Source: Ignavibacterium sp.
Lineage (GTDB): Bacteria; Bacteroidota; Ignavibacteria; Ignavibacteriales; Ignavibacteriaceae
DNA: 64,000 nucleotides
NCBI GenBank assembly: GCA_032027145.1
Contig: JAVSMP010000001.1
Span: 1,516,903 to 1,580,902, forward strand
Direction of reading: 5' to 3'
Shown one piece after another: positions 44,861 through 53,774 of the stretch. Numbering within the stretch: position 1 is the stretch's first letter; each line of letters opens with the position of its first letter. The notes beneath the pieces are model-generated. The model saw nothing but the letters and a program-made list of their open reading frames with translations. It had not been told where the DNA came from and ran no database searches. The translations under genes and the position numbers were made by a program.

Positions 44861-47773
44861 GTTGATGATTTTAATAATATAACATCAATTAGAAAGCAAT
44901 TAGACCTGACACCGTATCACGCAAAATATTTTGCATACGAGCTCACAAAAAAAATATCTTCTGATAATGTTCAGAAATTTGCTTCTACACTGCTTGATGC
45001 ACAAGTTGACTTGAACCCTCACCAGGTGGAAGCAGCTTTATTTGCTTTCCGATCACCGCTCTCTAATGGTGCAATCCTAGCTGATGAAGTTGGATTAGGA
45101 AAAACAATCGAGGCAGGTTTAGTTATTTCTCAGAAATGGGCAGAACGAAAAAGGAAAATTCTGATTATTGTTCCCTCAAATCTTCGTAAACAATGGAATC
45201 AGGAACTACAAGATAAATTCTTCTTGCCTTCAATCATTCTTGAAACAAAATCATTCAATAATTTTATCAAAGAAGGTAAGTTAAATCCGTTTGATCAGAC
45301 GTATATCATTATTTGCTCATATCAGTTTGCCAGAAAACAAGAAGCTTATATAAAGCACACTAAATGGGATTTGGTTGTTATAGATGAAGCTCACCGTTTA
45401 AGGAATGTTTATAAGCCTTCAAACAAAATAGCGAACTCAATTAAGTCTTCAGTTGCTGCCTGTCCTAAAATTCTTCTAACCGCCACACCGCTGCAAAATT
45501 CTTTATTGGAGTTATATGGGCTTGTCAGCATAATTGATGAATATTCATTCGGAGATCTGAAAAGTTACAAGAATCAATACTTAAGACTAAATGATGATTC
45601 TATTTATGATGAACTTAAATCAAGACTGAAACCTGTTTGTATTAGAACTCTTAGAAGACAGGTGCTTGAATATGTAAGGTATACAAACCGCATCCCGATT
45701 ACACAGGAATTTTATCCAACTCCGGAAGAGCAGAAGCTTTATGAATTAGTATCTGATTATTTGCAGAATGAAAAACTGTATGCCTTACCTCCAAGCCAAA
45801 GATCATTGATGACTTTAGTTTTACGAAGATTGCTTGCGTCATCGACTTATGCAATCTCTGGAACATTAGAGGCTTTAGCTAATAAGCTGGATACCATAAT
45901 CACTGAACAGTCTGCTGAAAATAATCAGCTTGAAGAGAACATCTCGGATAACTATGAAGAATTTGATGAATTAAAAGATGAATGGACAGAAGATGAAGAG
46001 GGTGATGAAGTAAAAGTTTATACTCCTGAAGAAATAGAAGAGATGAGAGACGAGTCAAATAAGCTTAAAGAATTTTTTAATCTTGCTTACTCCATCAAGA
46101 AGAATTCTAAGGGTGAAGTTTTACTAACGGCACTAAAACGGGGCTTTACCGAAGCAGGAAAATTAGGGGCAAATCGTAAAGCTATTATCTTCACTGAGTC
46201 AACACGAACACAAAAATATTTATTTGAACTGCTTGAGCAGACAGAGTTTGCAGGAAAAATTGTATTGTTCAATGGTTCCAATAACGACCAGAAATCCAAG
46301 GCGATCTATAATCAGTGGTTTACGAAGTATAAAGGAACAGACAGAGTTTCTGGTTCTAAGAGTGCGGACATCAGAGCTGCAATAATTGATTATTTCAAAG
46401 ATGATGCAGAGATTATGATTGCTACAGAAGCAGCGGCTGAGGGTGTTAACCTTCAATTCTGTTCACTTGTAGTAAATTATGATCTTCCCTGGAATCCACA
46501 AAGAATTGAACAGCGAATCGGAAGGTGTCACAGATACGGACAGAAGTATGATGTGGTTGTTGTGAACTTCCTGAACAAAAGTAATGCGGCAGATCAAAGA
46601 GTTTATCAATTGCTGTCTGAAAAGTTCAAATTATTTGAAGGTGTATTCGGTGCAAGCGATGAAGTGCTCGGAGTGATTGAATCGGGAGTGGATTTTGAAA
46701 AACGCATTGCAAGCATATATCAAAATTGCAGAACAGTTGAACAGATTGAGTTAGCATTTGATGAATTGCAAAAATCATTTGAAGAACAAATAGATGAAAC
46801 AATCAGTAGAACAAGACAACAATTACTTGAAAACTTTGATCAAGAAGTTACAGAAAAGTTAAAAGTCAACCTTAAAGCAAGTCGAGAGTATTTATCAAAA
46901 TATGAAGAGTGGCTATGGGATTTAAGCAGATATTATTTGGCAGATTACGCTCACTTTGATAATAAAGAATATTCTTTCTATCTAAAGAGCAATCCCTTTC
47001 CAGAGGAAATAATTCACCCTGGACCCTACCGAATTGGTAAAGATATAAATGATGCAAACATATACCGCATTGGACATCCGCTTGCGCAAAGAATAATAAA
47101 TGAATGCAAAAGAAACCAAACTGATAATGCAGAAATTATATTTGATTATTCTGGAGTGCCTGATAGAAAAATTACAATTCTAGAGCCCTTCATTGGTAAA
47201 TCAGGATGGTTATCGCTATCACTTTTATCAATATCTTCATTTGAAACTGAAGAACATTTATTGTTTTCAGGAATAACCAATGATGGAATTGAATTAGACC
47301 AGGAAGCTATTTCAAGAATGTTTACCCTGCCAGCACAAATTGTTCAGACGCCCATTTATGAATCTCAGGAAGTTCTGCGAATAATAAACCAAATCAGAGA
47401 GAAACTAAAATTGGGTATTATGCAGACTAATGCTGAAAGGAATTCGAAATTTTTTGACCAGGAAATGGAGAAGCTTGATGATTGGGCTGAGGATAAAAAG
47501 AATAGTCTGGAGATTGAGTTAAAAGACTTGGATAAAGAAATAAAACTCTGTAAAGCAGAATCAAAGAAGATTCTGAATCTTGAAGAAAAGGTTGCAATGC
47601 AAAGGCAAATAAAGGAAATGGAAAAGAAGAAAAATGAATTACGATTGGAACTATTCAAATCCCAGGATGAAATAGATAATGCGAAAGAAAACTTAATAAA
47701 TGATATTGAAAAAAGATTAAAACAGAATACTGTTTTAGACCAATTATTTTTAATTAAATGGAGTTTAATCTAG
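44861..47773 (+). CDS. SNF2-family DEAD/DEAH helicase of a defence system (start uncertain)
   Basis: About 970 residues if read from the in-frame stop at 44858; only a TTG (45011) and a CTG (44906) are ordinary starts in this frame, yet the 50 codons before 45011 look real (LDLTPYHAKYFAYELTKK, LDAQVDLNPHQVEAAL). Motifs: Walker A-type ADEVGLGKTIEAG, IDEAHRLRN (motif II), LTATPLQN (III), then helicase C with IATEAAAEGVNLQ and QRIGRCHRYGQ (VI). The C-terminus is a long acidic coiled coil (about 800-940). It is the first gene of a co-directional defence island and would translocate on DNA, perhaps to move a nuclease or sense foreign DNA. GGGGGT at 44850-44855 would be its ribosome-binding site. 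Confidence 0.86.
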   Translation, partial: VDDFNNITSIRKQLDLTPYHAKYFAYELTKKISSDNVQKFASTLLDAQVDLNPHQVEAALFAFRSPLSNGAILADEVGLGKTIEAGLVISQKWAERKRKILIIVPSNLRKQWNQELQDKFFLPSIILETKSFNNFIKEGKLNPFDQTYIIICSYQFARKQEAYIKHTKWDLVVIDEAHRLRNVYKPSNKIANSIKSSVAACPKILLTATPLQNSLLELYGLVSIIDEYSFGDLKSYKNQYLRLNDDSIYDELKSRLKPVCIRTLRRQVLEYVRYTNRIPITQEFYPTPEEQKLYELVSDYLQNEKLYALPPSQRSLMTLVLRRLLASSTYAISGTLEALANKLDTIITEQSAENNQLEENISDNYEEFDELKDEWTEDEEGDEVKVYTPEEIEEMRDESNKLKEFFNLAYSIKKNSKGEVLLTALKRGFTEAGKLGANRKAIIFTESTRTQKYLFELLEQTEFAGKIVLFNGSNNDQKSKAIYNQWFTKYKGTDRVSGSKSADIRAAIIDYFKDDAEIMIATEAAAEGVNLQFCSLVVNYDLPWNPQRIEQRIGRCHRYGQKYDVVVVNFLNKSNAADQRVYQLLSEKFKLFEGVFGASDEVLGVIESGVDFEKRIASIYQNCRTVEQIELAFDELQKSFEEQIDETISRTRQQLLENFDQEVTEKLKVNLKASREYLSKYEEWLWDLSRYYLADYAHFDNKEYSFYLKSNPFPEEIIHPGPYRIGKDINDANIYRIGHPLAQRIINECKRNQTDNAEIIFDYSGVPDRKITILEPFIGKSGWLSLSLLSISSFETEEHLLFSGITNDGIELDQEAISRMFTLPAQIVQTPIYESQEVLRIINQIREKLKLGIMQTNAERNSKFFDQEMEKLDDWAEDKKNSLEIELKDLDKEIKLCKAESKKILNLEEKVAMQRQIKEMEKKKNELRLELFKSQDEIDNAKENLINDIEKRLKQNTVLDQLFLIKWSLI

Positions 47774-47781
47774 GAGGAATT

Positions 47782-47979
47782 ATGAATGATAATCCTGACC
47801 AGGAATTATTAACAAGAATTTCTGATAAAATCCAAGGCGCAGAATTATTCACACCTGATGATCTTGAAACTTTTCGAACAAAAATTTTGAACAATTCAAT
47901 GACAACAGAGGATCTTATTTTATATTTAGAAAATAAAATTATACTGGACAATCAACCTAATGGGGGTGGTAATGAGTAA
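47782..47979 (+). CDS. Small protein of the defence island, unknown
   Basis: 65 residues from the ATG at 47782, preceded by TAGGAGGAATT, a very good ribosome-binding site; an in-frame ATG at 47758 lies inside the helicase gene. Acidic, with helix-like segments (ELLTRISDKIQGAELFT, EDLILYLENKIIL) and no membrane helix or Zn motif. The last codons overlap the start of the ATPase gene (ATGAGTAA), so translation is coupled. I do not recognise it; a specificity or inhibitor/accessory subunit for helicase or ATPase is a guess. Confidence 0.72.
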   Translation: MNDNPDQELLTRISDKIQGAELFTPDDLETFRTKILNNSMTTEDLILYLENKIILDNQPNGGGNE

Positions 47980-50293
47980 ATTACAGAGCATTAAGTTGGA
48001 ATCCTTAAAAGGAGCTACGAACGAAATTGTTATTGATTTTGAGCCCAGAACAAATCTAACAGTTATTTATGGTGAAAATGGAACTGGCAAGACATCTATT
48101 GTTGATGCTTTTGATATAGTGTGTAATAATAAAATTGGTTCTTTAGAGACAAAAAGTGTTGGAACTCAGAAAGGAAAATATTTAATTGCTTTAAGAAAAA
48201 GAAGACAAGATTTTAAGGTATCATTACAGTATCATCATAATCAATGGCAATCGAGTCTTGGAAATAATTTTCAACCAACTACAATAGGCCCTGATAATAA
48301 ACCCCGAGTTTCAATTTTATGGAGAGAAAAAATTCAGGAGTTTATTTCAGCACAACCTAATAAAAGATATGAAGCGATTAAATCATTTATTGAAACACCC
48401 AAATGTGAAAGAACAGAAAATCTTATAAATGAACTTAAGAAATCAAATGAAGAAAATTTAGAAAATTCCACAAATGCTTTGGTGGAAGCCGAAGAAGCGC
48501 TCAAAAACCTTTGGCAGTTGGAAGGTCAACAGAATGATGATTATCTAACTTGGGCCCAAAGTAAAATTTCACGTAGTACTGAAGAATTAGAAAGCGAAAT
48601 ATCCCGTTATAAAAATATTATAGAATTAACTTCTTCGACTAAATCTAAAAAACAGATATTTGACAATACAGTTAATTCTGTTACTGAGGTAGCAGAGTTA
48701 TTTAATGCTACTAATCGTGAGTTCGAAAATAAAGCTGTTGGGATGGAGCAAAATATCTCACTTTTGATTGACTTGTTAAATGATGCGGAAAAATATATAG
48801 AGCTTACTAATGTTTTAGAAAATTGTCCAGTATGTGAACAATCTGTACAAAGGGGTGACTTGTTGGAACGAGTTAAGAGCAGACTAACTTCAAAAAGTGA
48901 TTTAGTTATATTAAAAAACGATCTGATCAGACTTGAAGGGAGAAAAAATTCAGCTCAGACTCAATTACAAAGATACCAGGATGATTATATTGAATCTGCA
49001 AGTAAACTATATCGATCAGTTAGAGATTTTACTCCTCAAGAATTAGTCGATAATCAATTCCAAATATCAGAGTACTCTGCCTTAGATGAATCCTCACAAA
49101 ATACAATTGAAGAAAAAATAGAAGTAACATCTTCACTTTTAACGAAAATTGAAGAATCAATAACATTGATGAATAATAAAAAAGATGAATTGATCGCGAA
49201 TAAGAATCAGATAAACGCTATAACCAACCATCTAAACACTATTGAACAAAAGAGGAATACTGCTGAACATTTGGCATTGATGAAAAATAAGATTACTGAA
49301 TTATATGATATATTTGTTGAAGAACGACAGCTCTATGTAAAAAGATTACTTGAACTTATTTCAGATGATATTGATAGAATGTATTCTAATATTCATCCAA
49401 ATGAAAATATTGGCAGGATTAAACTTACTCCCGAACGACGTGCTTCAATAGAACTAAAAGCTATGTTTGAAAATCAGGATGATATTTTACCACAAGCCTA
49501 CTATAGTGAATCGCATTTAGATACTCTTGGTATATGTCTATTCATTGCTCTAGCAAAACTTTTCCGCGACGAAGACACTATATTGATTTTTGATGATGTT
49601 ATTACATCTGCTGATCAGATTCATCTTACAAGATTCTTAAGAATGTTGGAGGGTGAACTTGGACATTTTCAACACACAATAATTACAACTCATTACCAGG
49701 TGTGGAGGGATAAATATAGATATGGTGGAGGAAATAACGTACAGACAGTTGAGCTACTAAGATGGACTTTTGATAGAGGAATAAGACATACCAAAACAAA
49801 GTTGTACATTGAAGAGTTGAATCATTATCTTAGCCAAGAACCAATGGATAAACAAATTGTAGCTTCCAAATCTGGAATTTTTCTTGAGTTAATTTTAGAT
49901 AATTTAGCTTTGATGTACAGATGTAAACTTCCAAGAAAGGCCGATCCATTTTACACCTTAGGTGAGTTTATGGGAGCATTTGACTCAAGTTTGAAAAGAA
50001 GATTGAAGGTTGAAATTGTTAATGAGGGGGACACTAACCAAGAAATTCAACTAGCCTCCTGTTTTAATGTGCTTCCAGAAGATAGTCAACTTCGTAATGA
50101 GGTAGGGTGCCACTTTAATACTATTGGCGAACATTTCTCTGAAGATGATATTCGTATTTTAGCTAATAACACAATCACTTTTGCTGATGCACTAATTTGC
50201 GCTGATTGTGGCGAGTTCCCCTACAGAAAACGATCAGGGAGTTATTACGAATGTGGTTGCAGCAAAAAGCGATTACATCCTTTTGCCGATTAG
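47972..50293 (+). CDS. Rad50/SMC-like AAA ATPase with zinc hook and C-terminal zinc ribbon
   Basis: 773 residues from the ATG at 47972, with GGGGGTGGT just upstream; the more upstream ATG at 47960 would fall within that site. Walker A YGENGTGKTSIVD near 33, a coiled coil (about 150-440) that carries CPVCEQS, a CxxC hook like Rad50, then Walker B with DTILIFDDVITSADQ and the switch TTHYQVW. The C-terminal end has CADCGEFPYR and CGCSKK, a zinc-ribbon-like pair. Such ATPases act on DNA ends or sense phage DNA structures. It overlaps the 65-residue gene by 8 bp. It seems to be a core component of the system with the AIPR gene downstream. Confidence 0.9.
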   Translation: MSKLQSIKLESLKGATNEIVIDFEPRTNLTVIYGENGTGKTSIVDAFDIVCNNKIGSLETKSVGTQKGKYLIALRKRRQDFKVSLQYHHNQWQSSLGNNFQPTTIGPDNKPRVSILWREKIQEFISAQPNKRYEAIKSFIETPKCERTENLINELKKSNEENLENSTNALVEAEEALKNLWQLEGQQNDDYLTWAQSKISRSTEELESEISRYKNIIELTSSTKSKKQIFDNTVNSVTEVAELFNATNREFENKAVGMEQNISLLIDLLNDAEKYIELTNVLENCPVCEQSVQRGDLLERVKSRLTSKSDLVILKNDLIRLEGRKNSAQTQLQRYQDDYIESASKLYRSVRDFTPQELVDNQFQISEYSALDESSQNTIEEKIEVTSSLLTKIEESITLMNNKKDELIANKNQINAITNHLNTIEQKRNTAEHLALMKNKITELYDIFVEERQLYVKRLLELISDDIDRMYSNIHPNENIGRIKLTPERRASIELKAMFENQDDILPQAYYSESHLDTLGICLFIALAKLFRDEDTILIFDDVITSADQIHLTRFLRMLEGELGHFQHTIITTHYQVWRDKYRYGGGNNVQTVELLRWTFDRGIRHTKTKLYIEELNHYLSQEPMDKQIVASKSGIFLELILDNLALMYRCKLPRKADPFYTLGEFMGAFDSSLKRRLKVEIVNEGDTNQEIQLASCFNVLPEDSQLRNEVGCHFNTIGEHFSEDDIRILANNTITFADALICADCGEFPYRKRSGSYYECGCSKKRLHPFAD

Positions 50294-50349
50294 AGAGTAG
50301 TGACTTAATACTTCTAAAGAAAATTTAATTTAATTAGAGAGAAAAGTAA

Positions 50350-52110
50350 ATGAACCTTAAAAAAATTGAACCTGAAGATTTCTCTGCATTTCAAAAAGAA
50401 ATTGAAAAAATTCGAAATACAGTTGACAGGACATTAAATCTGTCCTGGTTTTATATGTATGCTCGCTTCAGGATGACCCAAGGAGAATTTCAAAGTACAT
50501 TCAGTGTTGATGGTCGTAATGATGGTGGAATTGATTGTTATTTCAAAGAAGGTAATACTTTTTATATCATTCAATCAAAGTATCACATTAAGAGTCAGAA
50601 AGAAAGTTCTGCTAATATAAAACAAGAACTACAAAAAATTGAAAAAACAATCGTTGCTGAAAACACTAATAAATCTGCTGAAGAGTTTATTAACGGTTTA
50701 CGTAGAGAAGTAAAGAATGATAACTTTTACCTGGAAATAATATGGCTCACTACCAATGAGATTACTGAAAAGGTTAGGGCTGAATCACAAGAATACTTGG
50801 ATAAAATTTTAAGTAATCGAAGTTGGGAAATAAATGCCGAGATAAATTTTATTGATCGATTTGCACTTGAGGGAGTTATTTATGATATAAAACACGGCTA
50901 TGTTCCCCATACAGGTAAAAAGTCTCTGAAAATTGAAGCTGGTGAATATATGAAGATAGGTAAGGATCGAAATAATATTGAAGGAATAGTATGTAACATT
51001 AAAGCGAAAGAAATTTTAAGCTGGTTTAATTCCGCAACTGATATCAATACATTTTTGCAAAAGAACGTGCGTGAATCAGTTGGAGATAAATCGACAATCA
51101 ATAAAGCCATTCGAAGAAGTTATAAAGAAGATCCTACATTATTCTGGTATAAACACAATGGAATAATTGTTTTTGCTGATTGGATCGATATAAATGCACA
51201 GAATACAGTCATCAGCATTAGAAATCCTCAGATAGTAAATGGCGGGCAAACAGTGACTCAACTTTATAAAGCATTTGATGAGGATAGAAACTCAAATAAT
51301 CCAACAAAGTTACTGGTAAGGATTTACAGGTTACCATATGAAGATGCAGAAACTTACAAAAGGAGTATCGACATTATCGCGGCACTCAATACTCAAAATA
51401 AAATTAAATCATCGGATCTTCATTCGACTGATCCTCGCCAGGTTATGTTGGAAAATAGACTTGATGAACTAGGTACAAGTTACAGATATTATCGTAAGCG
51501 AAGTGATCAGGGAAAAATTTCAAGTCCGAATAATATTTTTATGACGAAATTAGCATTGTATTATTATGTATGTGAGTATCGAAAGCCAGATGAAGGAATT
51601 GCGGGAGAGATTGAAACATTTTTTGAAGAACAAAAAAGATATGATGATTCATTCCCCGCATCATTAATTAAAAAACCCTTATCAAAAGGCGTGGATCATA
51701 TTATATATAATTATGTGGAATGCTGGAATTTACATTTCTTAATCCATAGACATTTTTCCTGGGAAATAACCAAAAAGCAAGAGGAATATTTTTTGTATGT
51801 GTCCTGGTATTTATTAGTTGATATATACCAGCAGATTCAGAATTGGAAAGAAAAAGTATACACAGGAACAGGCAGGGAATGGCTTGAATTTATTGATAGT
51901 CCAGAGTTTAGAAATGGAATAATAAAATATTCAAAGTTGCGTTATAATATTTATATGAAGATGCTACCAAAACGTGAATTGGAGCCAAGAAATTTTTATA
52001 AATCTGTTGAAGGACGTAAAAAATTTCTTTCAAATTCAGGTAACATTAATCAATTCAAATCATTATTAAAAAAATCTTATGAGTTATTTAGAAAGCACAA
52101 CCAATATTAG
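50350..52110 (+). CDS. AIPR-family (abortive infection phage resistance) protein
   Basis: 586 residues. The N-terminal part contains GRNDGGIDCYFKE followed by FYIIQSKYH, a PD-(D/E)xK-like restriction fold pattern (D...Q-x-K) near 50-80. The central part has FWYKHNGIIVFADW and IRNPQIVNGGQTVTQL near 295, the landmark of the AIPR family. AIPR proteins are phage-defence factors; some work with DNA modification genes. GAGAGAAAAG precedes the ATG. It sits 56 bp after the ATPase gene and 6 bp before the methyltransferase gene. The likely action is nucleolytic attack on phage DNA or abortive infection. Confidence 0.9.
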   Translation: MNLKKIEPEDFSAFQKEIEKIRNTVDRTLNLSWFYMYARFRMTQGEFQSTFSVDGRNDGGIDCYFKEGNTFYIIQSKYHIKSQKESSANIKQELQKIEKTIVAENTNKSAEEFINGLRREVKNDNFYLEIIWLTTNEITEKVRAESQEYLDKILSNRSWEINAEINFIDRFALEGVIYDIKHGYVPHTGKKSLKIEAGEYMKIGKDRNNIEGIVCNIKAKEILSWFNSATDINTFLQKNVRESVGDKSTINKAIRRSYKEDPTLFWYKHNGIIVFADWIDINAQNTVISIRNPQIVNGGQTVTQLYKAFDEDRNSNNPTKLLVRIYRLPYEDAETYKRSIDIIAALNTQNKIKSSDLHSTDPRQVMLENRLDELGTSYRYYRKRSDQGKISSPNNIFMTKLALYYYVCEYRKPDEGIAGEIETFFEEQKRYDDSFPASLIKKPLSKGVDHIIYNYVECWNLHFLIHRHFSWEITKKQEEYFLYVSWYLLVDIYQQIQNWKEKVYTGTGREWLEFIDSPEFRNGIIKYSKLRYNIYMKMLPKRELEPRNFYKSVEGRKKFLSNSGNINQFKSLLKKSYELFRKHNQY

Positions 52111-52116
52111 AATACT

Positions 52117-53772
52117 ATGAACCACAAACCCAAACTTGAATTAACCTGGATTGGCAAAGACGAGCAGCCAAAGCTTGAACCGCGCATTTTAATTGAAGAT
52201 CCAGAAAAGTCCTACGGTGATAAGAATAGTGAAAATATGCTAATTTATGGTGATAACCTCTTAGCTCTTAAAGCTCTTGAACAGGATTTTACTGGCAAGA
52301 TAAAATGCATATATATAGATCCTCCATATAATACAGGGAATGCATTTGAGCATTATGATGATGGAGTGGAACATTCTTTATGGTTGAGCTTGATGAAACC
52401 TCGTCTTGAAATTCTAAAAAATTTATTAAGTGAGGACGGTAGTATATGGATATCCATTGATGCTGATGAAAGTCACTATCTTAAAGTTCTTTGTGATGAA
52501 ATCTTCGGACGAAATAACTTTGTTGACGAAGTAATTTGGCAAAGAGCATTCTCGCCAATAAACTTGAAGAAAACGCTTTCAAGAAGTCACGACGCTATTT
52601 TGGTATATAGTAAAAATAGTTATGGTTTTAATCTAAATCAGATTCCGAGACGTGCAGAACAATTAAAAAACTATAAAAATCCAGATGAAGATCCGAGAGG
52701 GCTGTGGGCATCTGGTGGAATTGATGTTGGTCCAATTGTCCCATCGCAAGTCTATGAAATTATCACTCCGAGTGGTCGAAAAGTATTACCACCTGATGGT
52801 TATTGTTGGAGATTCAAAAAAGAAAAATTCTTAGAATTAGTAACGGATAATAGAATTTGGTTCGGCAAGAATGGGGATAATGTTCCTAGAATTAAAAGGT
52901 TCTTATCTGAAGTCAAAGAAGGTGTTACGGCAATGACATTATGGTTAAGAGAAGAAGTTGGCGACAATCAAGAAGCTAAACGTGAAGTCAAACAAATTAT
53001 CGAAACTGATGTCTTTACTACCCCTAAACCTGAAAGACTATTACAGAGAATTTTAACTCTATCTTCCAATAATGGCGATTGGATTCTAGATTCATTTCTT
53101 GGTTCTGGCACAACTTCGGCAGTAGCACATAAAATGAATCGCAGATGGATTGGAATTGAGTTGGGCGACCATTGTCATACTCATTGTATTCCTCGTTTAC
53201 AAAAAGTTTGTGACGGCGCTGATCAGGGTGGTATTTCTGAGGCTGTTAATTGGAAAGGCGGTGGTGGTTTCAAATACTATTACCTTGCACCGAGCTTACT
53301 CAAGCAGGATAAATATGGCAACTGGATAATAGAAGAAAAATATAATGCTGATATGCTTGCAGCGGCAATGGCAAAGCATAATAACTTCAACTATCAACCA
53401 AGCGAAGAGGTTTATTGGAAGCAAGGACAATCAACAGAGAAAGATTTTATTTATACAACAACTCAATTTATTACTGTTGAAAAATTGGATCATATTCACG
53501 AAGAAATGCAGCCTGACGAAAGCTTGCTTATTTGCTGTAAGAAATTCTCCAAACCCTGTGAAAACAGATATTCAAACATCACAATTAAAAAAATACCACA
53601 AATGCTTTTAGGCAAGTGTGAATTTGGCAAAGAAGATTACAGCTTAAATATTATCTCAATGCCGAGAAATGAAAACGAGCCTGAGTTTGTTCCCAAAGGA
53701 CCGGAAAAGAAAGCAAAGAAAACAGAAAAGGACAGCAGTCCTGGTTTATTTACAAATGAAGACCAGGTGTAA
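52117..53772 (+). CDS. Beta-class DNA methyltransferase, type III Mod-like
   Basis: 551 residues. Motif IV DPPYNTGNAFEHYDD near 69 comes before motif I DSFLGSGTTSAVAHKMNRRWIGIEL near 327, so the order is the beta class; the type III Mod family is the best match (start ENMLIYGDNLLALKAL, ISIDADESHYLK). It should methylate adenine N6 (the DPPY form) in a short asymmetric site and so protect host DNA from the Res-like nuclease two genes on. Target-recognition region between about 140 and 300. The stop is followed after 2 bp by the DUF1016 gene. Residues 500-551 are a Lys/Glu-rich tail. Confidence 0.92.
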   Translation: MNHKPKLELTWIGKDEQPKLEPRILIEDPEKSYGDKNSENMLIYGDNLLALKALEQDFTGKIKCIYIDPPYNTGNAFEHYDDGVEHSLWLSLMKPRLEILKNLLSEDGSIWISIDADESHYLKVLCDEIFGRNNFVDEVIWQRAFSPINLKKTLSRSHDAILVYSKNSYGFNLNQIPRRAEQLKNYKNPDEDPRGLWASGGIDVGPIVPSQVYEIITPSGRKVLPPDGYCWRFKKEKFLELVTDNRIWFGKNGDNVPRIKRFLSEVKEGVTAMTLWLREEVGDNQEAKREVKQIIETDVFTTPKPERLLQRILTLSSNNGDWILDSFLGSGTTSAVAHKMNRRWIGIELGDHCHTHCIPRLQKVCDGADQGGISEAVNWKGGGGFKYYYLAPSLLKQDKYGNWIIEEKYNADMLAAAMAKHNNFNYQPSEEVYWKQGQSTEKDFIYTTTQFITVEKLDHIHEEMQPDESLLICCKKFSKPCENRYSNITIKKIPQMLLGKCEFGKEDYSLNIISMPRNENEPEFVPKGPEKKAKKTEKDSSPGLFTNEDQV

Positions 53773-53774
53773 CA

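Noticed and set aside
46872-47057. Short reverse frames inside the helicase gene and similar shadows throughout
   Set aside because: They lie fully within well-supported genes on the other strand and have no start signals or family features.
45011-47773. Helicase start at the TTG at 45011
   Set aside because: The 50 codons before it read as conserved-looking protein and a strong ribosome site lies at 44850, so the TTG is probably internal.
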